44,065 bases of DNA, taken from an uncultured Flavobacteriales bacterium (GTDB lineage Bacteria > Bacteroidota > Bacteroidia > CAIKAF01). The first letter of the stretch is position 1. Every line of letters starts with the position of its first letter. Where the stretch lies: positions 1 to 44,065 of the forward strand of contig CALEWF010000056.1 in the NCBI GenBank assembly GCA_937925455.1. Reading direction: 5' to 3'. The notes beneath the pieces are model-generated. The model worked only from the letters and a program-made list of their open reading frames with translations. It was not told the DNA's origin and did no database searches. A program made the translations under genes and the position numbers. Below are positions 28,781-37,059 of this stretch, one piece after another.

Positions 28781-29350
28781 CTATTTTGTGTTAACAATAT
28801 TCATGGTTTTTTCCAGTCCTATCAAAGCAAAACTAATTACAGCTTCGGCTGCTTTTTCGATGGCAGATTTGATGATTTCTTTTTCTTCATCTTTCCATTT
28901 TCCTAAAACATATTCTGCCTGTTTGCCTTTGGCGAAATTATTACCCACACCAAAACGTAAGCGGGCGTAATTGGGGGTTTGTAGCAATTCCTGAATGTTT
29001 TTTAAACCATTATGTCCGCCGTCGCTTCCCTTTCCTCGCAATCGTAATTTGCCGGTTGGAAGTGCAATATCGTCTGTAATAACCAATAAATTGTCAAGTG
29101 GAATTTTTTCTTTATGCAGCCAATAATGAACGGCTTTACCACTCAGGTTCATGTAGGTGGTGGGTTTTATCAGGATGAGTTCTTTCCCTTTATGCTTCAA
29201 TCGTGCTACCGATGCATAGCGATCGGATTGAAAGGTAATCATATTTTTAGCAGCCAGAAAATCTAACACATCAAATCCGATATTGTGTCGGGTTTGATCA
29301 TAATCGGCTCCTATATTACCCAAGCCTGCTATAAGAAATTTAGATGACAT
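28781..29350 (-). CDS. pth: Peptidyl-tRNA hydrolase
   Basis: Releases peptides from stalled peptidyl-tRNA; essential, cytoplasmic, 189 aa. Motifs: GLGNIGADYDQTRHNIGF (His about 22), KPTTYMNLSGKAV, ITDDIALPTGKLRLRGKGSDGGHNG (split TDDIALP and GSDGGHNG), matching Pth1. GLGN is followed by I in place of the common P. The gene starts only 2 bp beyond the terminator region of rplY, on the same strand, so its promoter is unclear. It is convergent with addB across a repeat copy. Confidence 0.95.
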   Translation of the reverse strand: MSSKFLIAGLGNIGADYDQTRHNIGFDVLDFLAAKNMITFQSDRYASVARLKHKGKELILIKPTTYMNLSGKAVHYWLHKEKIPLDNLLVITDDIALPTGKLRLRGKGSDGGHNGLKNIQELLQTPNYARLRFGVGNNFAKGKQAEYVLGKWKDEEKEIIKSAIEKAAEAVISFALIGLEKTMNIVNTK

Positions 29351-29351
29351 G

Positions 29352-29384
29352 ACTAAAAATAAAAAAGGACGGGTTACCGTCCTT
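29352..29384 (-). terminator. Terminator after rplY
   Basis: On the minus strand, AAGGACGG (29384-29377) and CCGTCCTT (29372-29365) form an 8-bp stem with a 4-nt loop, followed by TTTTTTATTTTT. It ends 2 bp before the pth ATG. A possible -7-like box (TATTATTG, 29392-29385) overlaps its upstream edge and could let pth be transcribed with this hairpin in its leader. Confidence 0.85.
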
Positions 29385-29410
29385 CAATAATACGTTTTCT
29401 GGTTAAGAAA

Positions 29411-29998
29411 TTATTTTTTCTTGTCTGATTCTGCTGCTGCCTGAGCTGACATGGCACTTCGGGTCATCTGCACGGCAGCTACTGCAATATTTGCAGCATC
29501 CAAGAAAGTAACTCCCGGAACTTTCAGGTCAGAGATGCGAAGCTTATCGCCAATGTTTAAGTGGGTAACATCCAATTCAATTTCATCGGGTATATCAGCA
29601 GGCAATGCCTCGATATTGAGTTTCTTTACATTTACCACCAATCTTCCACCGGCACGAACCCCGATAGAATTACCGGTAACTTTTACTGGAAGCTGTAAAC
29701 GCACTTTTTTATTATCAAAAACCTGTAAAAAATCTACATGAATGGGTTTGTCAGAAACCGGATTGAACTGAATTTCTTTCATTACACCTTTGTAAGAGTT
29801 ACCTTCAATTTGAATATCAGCAAAGTAAACAGAAGGTGTATAAATAAACTTTTTCAGTTCGGCTTCGGTAGCGGCAAAGTGTACAGGGGCTTCATCTCCA
29901 TAAATAACACATGGGATCAACCCTCTTCTGCGAAGTTCAGCTGCATTTTTGCTACCTACTGTTTCTCTTTTTTGACCGATTAATGTTAAAGTTTTCAT
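29411..29998 (-). CDS. rplY: 50S ribosomal protein L25 (general stress protein CTC type)
   Basis: Binds 5S rRNA in the large subunit, 195 aa: the longer CTC type. The L25 domain is N-terminal, with ELRRRGLIPCVIYG near residue 23 and HVDFLQVF near 84. The C-terminal beta domain has ELDVTHLNIGDKLRISDL (central part THLNIGDKLRI). The closing segment AAAESDKKK is low-complexity and basic. It lies 20 bp after prs, an old and widely conserved pairing in which prs and ctc genes sit together, and it ends in a strong terminator. Confidence 0.95.
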   Translation of the reverse strand: MKTLTLIGQKRETVGSKNAAELRRRGLIPCVIYGDEAPVHFAATEAELKKFIYTPSVYFADIQIEGNSYKGVMKEIQFNPVSDKPIHVDFLQVFDNKKVRLQLPVKVTGNSIGVRAGGRLVVNVKKLNIEALPADIPDEIELDVTHLNIGDKLRISDLKVPGVTFLDAANIAVAAVQMTRSAMSAQAAAESDKKK

Positions 29999-30018
29999 TT
30001 TTTCAATGATTATGAACG

Positions 30019-30951
30019 TTAAAATATAAATGAAGAACTGATGGATTCATCTACCAACAGTTTTTTGATTACATCTGAAAATAAATCTGCTACCGACAAT
30101 ACCTTGATTTTATCGCAAGGTTGTTTTAGTGGGATGGTATCGGTTACTACCATTTCCGTAAGCTTAGAATTCATAATACGTTCGTAGGCATTGCCAGACA
30201 GGATGGGGTGGGTGCAGAAAGCTCGTACACTCAATGCCCCGTTTTCAACCATCAGATCTGCTGCTTTGGTCAGGGTGCCCGCAGTGTCAACCATGTCATC
30301 TATCATGATTACATGCTTGCCACATACATCACCAATCATGGTCATGGCTTCCACCTGGTTGGCTTTAGCCCGTTGTTTGTAAACCATAGCCATTTCAAGC
30401 CCCAAATATTTGGAGTAGGAATTGGCTCGCTTAGAACCTCCAATGTCCGGAGCCGCTACAATCATATTATCCAACCCTAAACTTTTAATGTAGGGTGCAA
30501 AAATGGCTGAAGCATACAGGTGATCAACCGGAACATCAAAAAATCCTTGTATCTGGTCTGCATGCAAATCCATCGTCATGATGCGGGTAACGCCGGCTGC
30601 TGTGAGCAGATTGGCAACTAATTTTGAACCGATAGAAACACGAGGGCGGTCTTTTCTATCCTGACGTGCAAAACCAAAATACGGTATTACCGCAATAATT
30701 TGACGAGCAGAAGCACGCTTGGCAGCATCTATAGCCAGTAACAACTCCATCAAATTGTCTGCCGGTGGAAATGTTGACTGAATAATAAACACATCACATC
30801 CTCTGACAGATTCTTCAAAGAACGGTTGAAATTCGCCATCACTAAATTCCAGCACATTCATTTTCCCTAGCTCGGTGCCAAACGATTGAGCAATTTTTTT
30901 CGCCAAATATTCTGACGAGCGACAAGAGAAAAATTTAGGCTGTGATGACAT
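30019..30951 (-). CDS. prs: Ribose-phosphate pyrophosphokinase (PRPP synthetase)
   Basis: Makes PRPP from ribose-5-phosphate and ATP for nucleotide, His and Trp synthesis; 310 aa, the usual length. ATP-binding motif: YFGFARQDRKDRPR (about 95-108). Metal and ribose-5-phosphate region: MDLHADQIQGFFDVP. PRPP loop: VIMIDDMVDTAGTL, followed by the flexible-loop region with SGNAYERI. The ATG at 30951 (MSSQPKFF) is preferred over the 24-bp longer frame, since the family begins with a short strand before the FSC segment. A good promoter lies at 30986-31016. It is the first gene of the prs-rplY operon. Confidence 0.96.
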   Translation of the reverse strand: MSSQPKFFSCRSSEYLAKKIAQSFGTELGKMNVLEFSDGEFQPFFEESVRGCDVFIIQSTFPPADNLMELLLAIDAAKRASARQIIAVIPYFGFARQDRKDRPRVSIGSKLVANLLTAAGVTRIMTMDLHADQIQGFFDVPVDHLYASAIFAPYIKSLGLDNMIVAAPDIGGSKRANSYSKYLGLEMAMVYKQRAKANQVEAMTMIGDVCGKHVIMIDDMVDTAGTLTKAADLMVENGALSVRAFCTHPILSGNAYERIMNSKLTEMVVTDTIPLKQPCDKIKVLSVADLFSDVIKKLLVDESISSSFIF

Positions 30952-30985
30952 AATAAATGATCTCAATTCCTCCAAAAAAGGAGTG

Positions 30986-31016
30986 CGAAAATATAAATAA
31001 ATACACTTTTACCAAA
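30986..31016 (-). promoter_or_regulatory. Promoter of the prs-rplY operon
   Basis: On the minus strand, TTTG (31016-31013) is followed after 19 bp by TATTTTCG (30993-30986), one mismatch from TAnnTTTG. The ATG is 34 bp further, after the expected start site. The tRNA-Leu promoter diverges from here. Confidence 0.65.
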
Positions 31017-31046
31017 ACATTTTGTACGTGAATATGAAATATTTTA

Positions 31047-31054
31047 TACTTTTG
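31047..31054 (+). promoter_or_regulatory. -7 promoter box of tRNA-Leu
   Basis: TACTTTTG, matching TAnnTTTG, 20 bp before the mature tRNA 5' end. A TTTG occurs 22 bp upstream (31021-31024), slightly longer than the usual spacing. Confidence 0.7.
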
Positions 31055-31074
31055 CCATCCGTTTATGAAAATAC

Positions 31075-31158
31075 GCCCGGGTGGCGGAACTGGTAGACGC
31101 GCTGGACTCAAAATCCAGTGGTAGCAATACCGTGGGGGTTCGATTCCCTTCCCGGGTA
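31075..31158 (+). tRNA. tRNA-Leu(CAA)
   Basis: 84-nt cloverleaf with long variable arm. Acceptor GCCCGGG pairs with CCCGGGT, with one G-U closing pair, and the discriminator is A. The anticodon stem-loop CTGGACTCAAAATCCAG holds loop CTCAAAA and anticodon CAA, which reads UUG. The T loop GGTTCGATTCC is standard. The 3' CCA is not encoded. Confidence 0.95.
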
Positions 31159-31163
31159 CTTAT

Positions 31164-31200
31164 GGGTATAAAAGTTTATGGCTTTTATACCCTTTTTTAT
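31164..31200 (+). terminator. Terminator of tRNA-Leu
   Basis: GGGTATAAAAG (31164-31174) and CTTTTATACCC (31182-31192), a perfect 11-bp stem with a 7-nt loop, followed by TTTTTTATTTTTTT. It lies 5 bp after the tRNA. Confidence 0.92.
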
Positions 31201-31307
31201 TTTTTTCGTGCTTATACGCCTGTTTAGTACAATTGATTTTTTTTAAAACTCATGCAACCTTTGGTTCATATTTAAAGTCTAATTCGACAGCTGTTGTTTG
31301 GTTTAAC

Positions 31308-31338
31308 TTGTGTTATTGATACTTTTTTGTTAAATTTG
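31308..31338 (+). promoter_or_regulatory. Promoter of the T9SS-type surface protein gene
   Basis: TTG (31308-31310) is followed after 20 bp by TAAATTTG (31331-31338), matching TAnnTTTG. The GTG start is 30 bp downstream. Confidence 0.6.
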
Positions 31339-31367
31339 TCGATTGAATTAATTTTGATGATGTTTTT

Positions 31368-33707
31368 GTGAAAATACCAATTACTTTCATCGTAAGGTTT
31401 ATTTTCTTGATTCCCATATTATTGGGAGCTGTCAATCATATTACCTGGGCGCAGCCCATTGATGCAGGTCCTAATTTAGCCGTTTGTCCGGGTACACCTG
31501 TGAATCTTACAGCAACAATTAATCTGGGCATGCCTTCGGCAGGTCCAGCTACAAACGTAACGAATATCATGTCATGTGATGATTGTAACTCTCCGGTGGT
31601 GAATATTGGGTTTACTTTTAATTTTTACGGAAATAATTATACACAGTGTGTAATATCTTCAAACGGCTACATCACATTTGATTTGTCAGTAGCTAATGGT
31701 TATTCCCCATGGTCAATTACGGCTGCAATACCTAATGCGGGATTGCCATTAAATGCCATTATGGCACCTTGGCAAGATATTAATCCGGGTATGGGAACTG
31801 TTGACATCATCCGTTATCAATTATTTGGAACTGCTCCTAATCGGGTATTTGTGGTTGAATATTTGGATGTCCCCATGTTTAGCTGTGGACAGTCTTTCTG
31901 CTACGGAGCTCAAATTAAATTATACGAAGGAACAAACGTTATTGAAACCCATATAGCCAACAAACCTTTATGCTCTCAATGGAATAGTGGCCGTGCAATC
32001 CATGGACTTCACAATGCGAATGGAACCATAGCTCATGTAGTACCGGGTAGAAACTATCCCAATCAATGGACCGCAACCAATGACGGAAAGCGATTTACAC
32101 CCAATGGAAACAATAATTATACGATTACCAATATTCCTTTTAGCCCCACAATTTTAGGTACAACACCACCTAACAACGCTTTTCAGTGGTTTATTGCTGG
32201 TAATCCAACAGTTCAAGCTACAGGTTTAACCTACAATCCTACTCCAACTACTACAACGAATTATGTAATTCGTTACACTTATTCATCTTGCGGTGGTTTT
32301 ACTTTTTCTGATACGGTAACTGTAAGTATGATACAAATTACTCCCCAAATAGCCGGAGTTAATACCTATTGTACAGGTGATAGTACTAAAATTTATACAA
32401 CCCAGACCTATAGTGCTTATTTATGGTCAAATGGTGCTACCACAGATTCTATTTGGGTAACTCAAGGGTCATATACGGTGCAGGTTACTGATGCCAATGG
32501 TTGTACTGGCAATTCCCCACCATTTCAGGTAAGTGCCCTTCCATTACCCCAACCGGTTATTACAGGTCCCACTGAATATTGTGCAGGTTCAAACGTGAAT
32601 CTTCAAACCACACACAATTACCAACAGTATGCTTGGAGCACAGGGGATGTTACATCCAGTATAACTGTAACTGCCGGAGACTATACGGTAACAGTTACAG
32701 ATGCTAATGGATGTGTATCATCTTCACAGCCGTTCACTGTTACAGAAAATCCACTCCCGGAGCCGGTTATTCAAGGTCAAAACATCTATTGTGAAGGAGG
32801 ACCTAACGTCTTAAGTACCACTCTATCTTATGCTAATTATGTATGGTCAAATAATACGTACAATTCTACGTTGACACTTTATGGTGGGGGGACTGGAAGT
32901 TATGTTGTTACTGTTACGGATAATAATAATTGTGTAGGCACTTCGGCGCCTTTCGATGTGGTAGAGGTGATTTTAACTCCTGCTATTACCGGTGTCCAGG
33001 ATTTTTGTGAGGGCTCATCCATTAACCTGGGGGTATCCAATGGACCTTATGCTGGGTATTTATGGAGCACTGGTTCTTCTGCTCCCGAAATTTCGGTTAC
33101 GGGAGGAACTTATACGGTTACTGTAACTGACATTAATGGATGTTCAAAAAGTGCTTCAGCTTTTGCTCCAGCTACGCCGTCACCAACCGTTGCATTTTAT
33201 GCTACTCCTCAGCCGGCTTTGATTTCAGCGCCTGTCATCACCTTTGTTAATGCATCTTCTCCAGATGCTATAACATTCCATTGGGATTTTGCCGGCTTTG
33301 GAAGTTCTACCGATGAGAATCCAATTTTTGAGTTTACGGAACCTGGTTTTTGGAATGTAACTCTTCAAGTTTGGAATTATTTAGGGTGTACAAATTCTGT
33401 AACTCAAACCATAGAAATTAAGCCCCAGAGTGAAATATACATTCCCAACGCATTTACCCCCAATGGAGACGGAATAAATGATGTGTTTTTTGCTCATGGA
33501 AATGACTTAGTGGGAAGACATGTTGAAGTGCATATATTTAACCGATGGGGGCAGCGAGTATATTACGGCACTTCCATAGAAAAACCTTGGGATGGTAGAT
33601 GTGGAGAGGAACCCTGTCCTGAAGGAGTTTATGTATATCGAATTTTCTACAAAAACCAAGAAGGAAAGGTATATCGCTTTATGGGTAATGTAAACTTAAT
33701 TCGATAA
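31368..33707 (+). CDS. T9SS-secreted surface protein with gliding-motility-type C-terminal domain
   Basis: 779 aa. A signal peptide spans about 1-29, cut after TWAQ. Residues 50-270 form a beta-rich domain with NFYGNNYTQCVISSNGYITF and IMAPWQDINPG, similar in style to nidogen-type (NIDO) domains. After about 325, four repeats of about 65-70 residues follow, each with YC or FC near the start, a W-S-(T/N)G step and a YTVTVTDxNGC end; these look like Ig-like adhesin repeats. A PKD domain (near 620-680, FHWDFAGFGSS) precedes the C-terminal IPNAFTPNGDGIND...FNRWGQRVYYG sorting domain, known as the gliding motility-associated or type B T9SS signal. A surface adhesin is the likely role. The start is GTG; nearby ATGs are out of frame. 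A terminator follows. Confidence 0.9.
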   Translation: MKIPITFIVRFIFLIPILLGAVNHITWAQPIDAGPNLAVCPGTPVNLTATINLGMPSAGPATNVTNIMSCDDCNSPVVNIGFTFNFYGNNYTQCVISSNGYITFDLSVANGYSPWSITAAIPNAGLPLNAIMAPWQDINPGMGTVDIIRYQLFGTAPNRVFVVEYLDVPMFSCGQSFCYGAQIKLYEGTNVIETHIANKPLCSQWNSGRAIHGLHNANGTIAHVVPGRNYPNQWTATNDGKRFTPNGNNNYTITNIPFSPTILGTTPPNNAFQWFIAGNPTVQATGLTYNPTPTTTTNYVIRYTYSSCGGFTFSDTVTVSMIQITPQIAGVNTYCTGDSTKIYTTQTYSAYLWSNGATTDSIWVTQGSYTVQVTDANGCTGNSPPFQVSALPLPQPVITGPTEYCAGSNVNLQTTHNYQQYAWSTGDVTSSITVTAGDYTVTVTDANGCVSSSQPFTVTENPLPEPVIQGQNIYCEGGPNVLSTTLSYANYVWSNNTYNSTLTLYGGGTGSYVVTVTDNNNCVGTSAPFDVVEVILTPAITGVQDFCEGSSINLGVSNGPYAGYLWSTGSSAPEISVTGGTYTVTVTDINGCSKSASAFAPATPSPTVAFYATPQPALISAPVITFVNASSPDAITFHWDFAGFGSSTDENPIFEFTEPGFWNVTLQVWNYLGCTNSVTQTIEIKPQSEIYIPNAFTPNGDGINDVFFAHGNDLVGRHVEVHIFNRWGQRVYYGTSIEKPWDGRCGEEPCPEGVYVYRIFYKNQEGKVYRFMGNVNLIR

Positions 33708-33728
33708 AAATAACCATTGATTGTTTAG

Positions 33729-33760
33729 GGGCTAACAAAATTTTGTTGGCCTTTTTTTTT
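33729..33760 (+). terminator. Terminator of the surface protein gene
   Basis: GGCTAACAAAA pairs with TTTTGTTGGCC (one G-U pair) with almost no loop, followed by a run of nine or more T. It lies about 20 bp past the stop codon. The next promoter starts just after it. Confidence 0.85.
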
Positions 33761-33783
33761 GATTAATTTATTGGGTAAAATTT

Positions 33784-33791
33784 TATCTTTG
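33784..33791 (+). promoter_or_regulatory. -7 promoter box of the TPR-OmpA-CHASE2 operon
   Basis: TATCTTTG matches TAnnTTTG and lies 22 bp before the ATG at 33814. A TTTG near 33758-33761 sits at 22 bp spacing within the terminator T run. Confidence 0.65.
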
Positions 33792-33813
33792 GCTGAACCC
33801 AATTTGCGTGATT

Positions 33814-34908
33814 ATGAAAAGAATATGGTTTTGTTTGAGTTTATTGTTGGTTGCTTTACCGGCTACTGCCTGGTTACAAACCGGCGAATTAACATTGGTT
33901 GTTGATTCTGCTCTTGGATTAAATCCGGATGCTCAACGATTGTATAATGAAGGCATTTCGGCTTTTGAATCGAATAGATTGGATGATGCGGCACAGAAGT
34001 TTACGGAAGCCATCCAATTAGAGCCCAAATTTGAAAAAGCTTATCTAAACCGAGGTAAGGTATATATTCAACAAGCGAAGTGGGATTTGGCATTGCAAGA
34101 TTTAGATAAAGTCATTGAATTAAATCCCAATGCGGCAAATGCTTATGAGCTGAAAGCGCAGGTTTATGTAGAAAAAGGAGATAAAGAGTCAGCAATTGCT
34201 GCTTATACACAAGCCTTGTCAAAACCGGATGCACCTGCTGCCCTTTATTATCAGCGGGGTATGCTGTATTTTGAAATGCAAAAAAACGAGGAAGCCATCA
34301 AAGATTTGGATATGTGCATTCAAAAAGATCCGGAAAATGCTGTAGCCTATAATGACCGGGGTAGTATAAAATGGAAGGCAGGAAAATTAGATGAAGCATT
34401 GCTTGACTATCAAACCGCCGTTAAAAAAGACCCTAAATTGGTTTTTGCCTATAACAATCGGGGAAGTTTATTGCGTGAAAAAGGAGATTATGCCGGCTCT
34501 ATTAAAGCTTACAACGAAGCATTGATGGTAAAGAAAGATTATTACATAGCCTTGAATAATAGAGGCTTAGCCTATTTTGCCTGGGGAAAATATGACGAAG
34601 CCCTAAAAGACTTTAATGAAGTATTAAAAATAAAACCTGATTATGTATATGCATTAAATAATCGGGCTGCAGTGTATATTAAACAAAAAAAATACAACGA
34701 GGCGGTAGCCGATTGTGATAAAGCCATCTCTATGGATAAAAATTATGGGGACGCTTATCTTAACCGGGGAATAGCTAAAGAAATGTTGAGGCAAGAAGAG
34801 CAAGCTTGCAATGACTGGTTGCAGGCAGCTTCATTAGGAGTTAGCAGCGCTGAAATTTATTATAATTCAGGACCGTGTGCAGAAATAGAACGATATAAAA
34901 ACAAATAA
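33814..34908 (+). CDS. Secreted tetratricopeptide repeat protein
   Basis: 364 aa. A signal peptide lies at about 1-20 (ALPATA-W). From about residue 35 there are eight or nine TPR repeats of 34 residues, with YxxRGxxY and AYNNRGxLxxxxGDYxxAIxxYxxAL signatures. The final short helix carries two cysteines (NDWLQAASLG...GPCAE). The fold works as a protein-binding scaffold in the periplasm or outer membrane. It starts a three-gene unit with gaps of only 3 and 6 bp to the OmpA-like and CHASE2 genes, which suggests that it works with them. ATG 33814 is preferred over the GTG two codons upstream. No enzymatic domain is present. Confidence 0.88.
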   Translation: MKRIWFCLSLLLVALPATAWLQTGELTLVVDSALGLNPDAQRLYNEGISAFESNRLDDAAQKFTEAIQLEPKFEKAYLNRGKVYIQQAKWDLALQDLDKVIELNPNAANAYELKAQVYVEKGDKESAIAAYTQALSKPDAPAALYYQRGMLYFEMQKNEEAIKDLDMCIQKDPENAVAYNDRGSIKWKAGKLDEALLDYQTAVKKDPKLVFAYNNRGSLLREKGDYAGSIKAYNEALMVKKDYYIALNNRGLAYFAWGKYDEALKDFNEVLKIKPDYVYALNNRAAVYIKQKKYNEAVADCDKAISMDKNYGDAYLNRGIAKEMLRQEEQACNDWLQAASLGVSSAEIYYNSGPCAEIERYKNK

Positions 34909-34911
34909 GCA

Positions 34912-37053
34912 ATGAAACATATAATCATACTTCTTTCAGCATTTTTATTTAACCTCTCATCGTTTTCGCAAACCGATGTACCTTTTGATAAGGATTATTT
35001 TAAAGATCGAAAGGATGAATTTAAAGCGGCTCGAAAAGATTTTGATGAAGGAATGAAATTTATGGGTGCCATTGAAAAAATGACAGACCCATCGGTAAGC
35101 CTGCTCAAAAATTTTAAAAATAATATTGCAATGTATCGCAATGCAATTCCATTTTTTGAGCGTGCAGTAGCATTTAATCCCAATTATTCGGTACTGAATT
35201 ACAACTTGGGAAAATGTTACATGGCAAGTAATCAGAAATTCAAAGCGGCTGATTTGCTTGAAAAAGCATATAAAATAAACCCAACGGTAAGTAAGGATAT
35301 CCACTTTTTTTTAGGATGGGCTTATCATGTAAAGAATAACTGGGAAAAAGCAAAATATCATTACGAGCAATATAAAAAAACGCTTACCACAACGGCTGAT
35401 GCAATTAATGTGGATATGGTAAATAAAAAGTTATTCGAGTGTACCAATGGTGAAAAACTAGAAAAAAATCCCATACGGGTTTGGGTAGATAATTTGGGAA
35501 GTAATATCAATACGGAGTTTCCTGAATATTCACCATTAATTACAGCAGATGAGTCCACCATCATTTTTACGGCACGCAGAAGCGATACCTACAAAGGAGG
35601 AGTAGACCCCAACGATGGCCAGTATTATGAAGATATTTACATAGCCCGAAAGAATGATAAAGGCAAATGGGAAAAAGCTCAAAACTTGGGAAGTGAGATT
35701 AATACCGATAATCACGATGCGCCGGCAGGTCTCTCACCTGATGGTAAACTTCTGTTTGTATTTTATGGTTGGAAAGGTGCAGGAGATATTTATGTGTCAA
35801 AATTTGAAAATAACAAGTATTCCAAGCCTGAGAAATTGCCAAATGATATTTCAGGCAAAGACACCTATGAATCTTCTGCTGCTATATCGTTTGATGGGAA
35901 AGAACTTTATTTTGCTTCCAATCGTCCCGGAGGTCTTGGGGAGGAAGATATTTATGTGAGCAAGTGGGACGAGAAAAAGAAAAACTGGGGCATGCCGGTT
36001 AATCTTGGTCCTACGATTAATACGAAGTATCGCGAAACCGGAATTTTTCTTCATCCGGATGGAGAAACTATGTATTTTGCTTCTGAGGGGCATGAATCTA
36101 TGGGAGGATTTGATATCTTCATGTCAAAGCGGGTAAATGGTGTTTGGACAAAACCTGTAAACGTGGGATACCCTGTAAATTCATCCGATGATGATGTGTT
36201 CTTTGTTACATCAGGTTCCGGAAGATATGCGTACTATACTTCGTTTAGAGAAGATGGTTTTGGAGAGAAAGACTTATATCGTATTACTTTCTTAGGCCCG
36301 GAAAAACAACCTTTGCTAAGCGGCGAAGATAATTTGTTGGTTAATGCTAAGCCTGTTAAAGAAGTAAAATTAGAGCCTAAAGTGGAAGTTACAACGGCCA
36401 GCTTGATTATTTTAAAAGGAACAATTCGTGATGAACAAACCAAAATTCCGTTAGGTTCTAGCATTGAGCTTGTTGATAATGAAAAGAATGAACTGATTAC
36501 TTCATTTACATCGGATGCTACAACCGGAAAATACATGATAACCATACCCGGTGGTATAAATTATGGTATTGCCGTGAAAGCCGATGGATATCTATTTCAT
36601 TCTGAAAATATATTTATTCCTAAATCATCAGGATATCGAGAATATCAAAAAGATATTGACCTGAAGAAAATCGAGGTGGGGAAAGCCATTGTGCTTCGAA
36701 ACATATTTTATGATTTTGATAAAGCTACCCTACGTTCAGAATCAACTGCAGAATTGGAACGCTTAATTAAACTAATGAACGAAAATCCAACATTGAAAAT
36801 TGAGATTTCCAGTCATACTGATAGTAGAGGTAGCGATACTTATAATCAAAAATTATCGGAAGAGCGTGCCAAGTCAGTGGTTGATTATTTAATTTCTAAA
36901 GGTATCAGTAGTTCTCGTTTGGTTTACAAAGGATATGGAGAAACGCAGTTGCTGGTGAGTGATGAAGAGATTGCCAAAATGAAAACAAATACTGAGCGGG
37001 AAGAAGCTCACCAAATGAACCGTAGAACAGAATTTAAAATTTTAAGTAAATAA
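34912..37053 (+). CDS. TPR-PD40-OmpA envelope protein (PorE-like architecture)
   Basis: 713 aa. A signal peptide ends near SSFSQ (about 20). A TPR-like helical region lies at about 50-175. A PD40/WD40-like beta-propeller follows (about 195-440), with repeated DGKELYFASNRPGGLGEEDIY-type blades (LYFASNRPGG, MYFASEGHESMGGFDIF). A carboxypeptidase-regulatory-like or CNA-B beta domain (about 490-570) precedes a C-terminal OmpA peptidoglycan-binding domain with FYDFDKATLRSES and SSHTDSRGSDTYNQKLSEERA. This domain order is that of PorE, a T9SS-associated protein of Porphyromonas gingivalis. PorE is a lipoprotein; here no lipobox Cys is seen, so a PorE paralogue is more likely than the orthologue. 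It lies 3 bp after the TPR gene. Confidence 0.88.
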   Translation: MKHIIILLSAFLFNLSSFSQTDVPFDKDYFKDRKDEFKAARKDFDEGMKFMGAIEKMTDPSVSLLKNFKNNIAMYRNAIPFFERAVAFNPNYSVLNYNLGKCYMASNQKFKAADLLEKAYKINPTVSKDIHFFLGWAYHVKNNWEKAKYHYEQYKKTLTTTADAINVDMVNKKLFECTNGEKLEKNPIRVWVDNLGSNINTEFPEYSPLITADESTIIFTARRSDTYKGGVDPNDGQYYEDIYIARKNDKGKWEKAQNLGSEINTDNHDAPAGLSPDGKLLFVFYGWKGAGDIYVSKFENNKYSKPEKLPNDISGKDTYESSAAISFDGKELYFASNRPGGLGEEDIYVSKWDEKKKNWGMPVNLGPTINTKYRETGIFLHPDGETMYFASEGHESMGGFDIFMSKRVNGVWTKPVNVGYPVNSSDDDVFFVTSGSGRYAYYTSFREDGFGEKDLYRITFLGPEKQPLLSGEDNLLVNAKPVKEVKLEPKVEVTTASLIILKGTIRDEQTKIPLGSSIELVDNEKNELITSFTSDATTGKYMITIPGGINYGIAVKADGYLFHSENIFIPKSSGYREYQKDIDLKKIEVGKAIVLRNIFYDFDKATLRSESTAELERLIKLMNENPTLKIEISSHTDSRGSDTYNQKLSEERAKSVVDYLISKGISSSRLVYKGYGETQLLVSDEEIAKMKTNTEREEAHQMNRRTEFKILSK

Positions 37054-37059
37054 AAAGCG

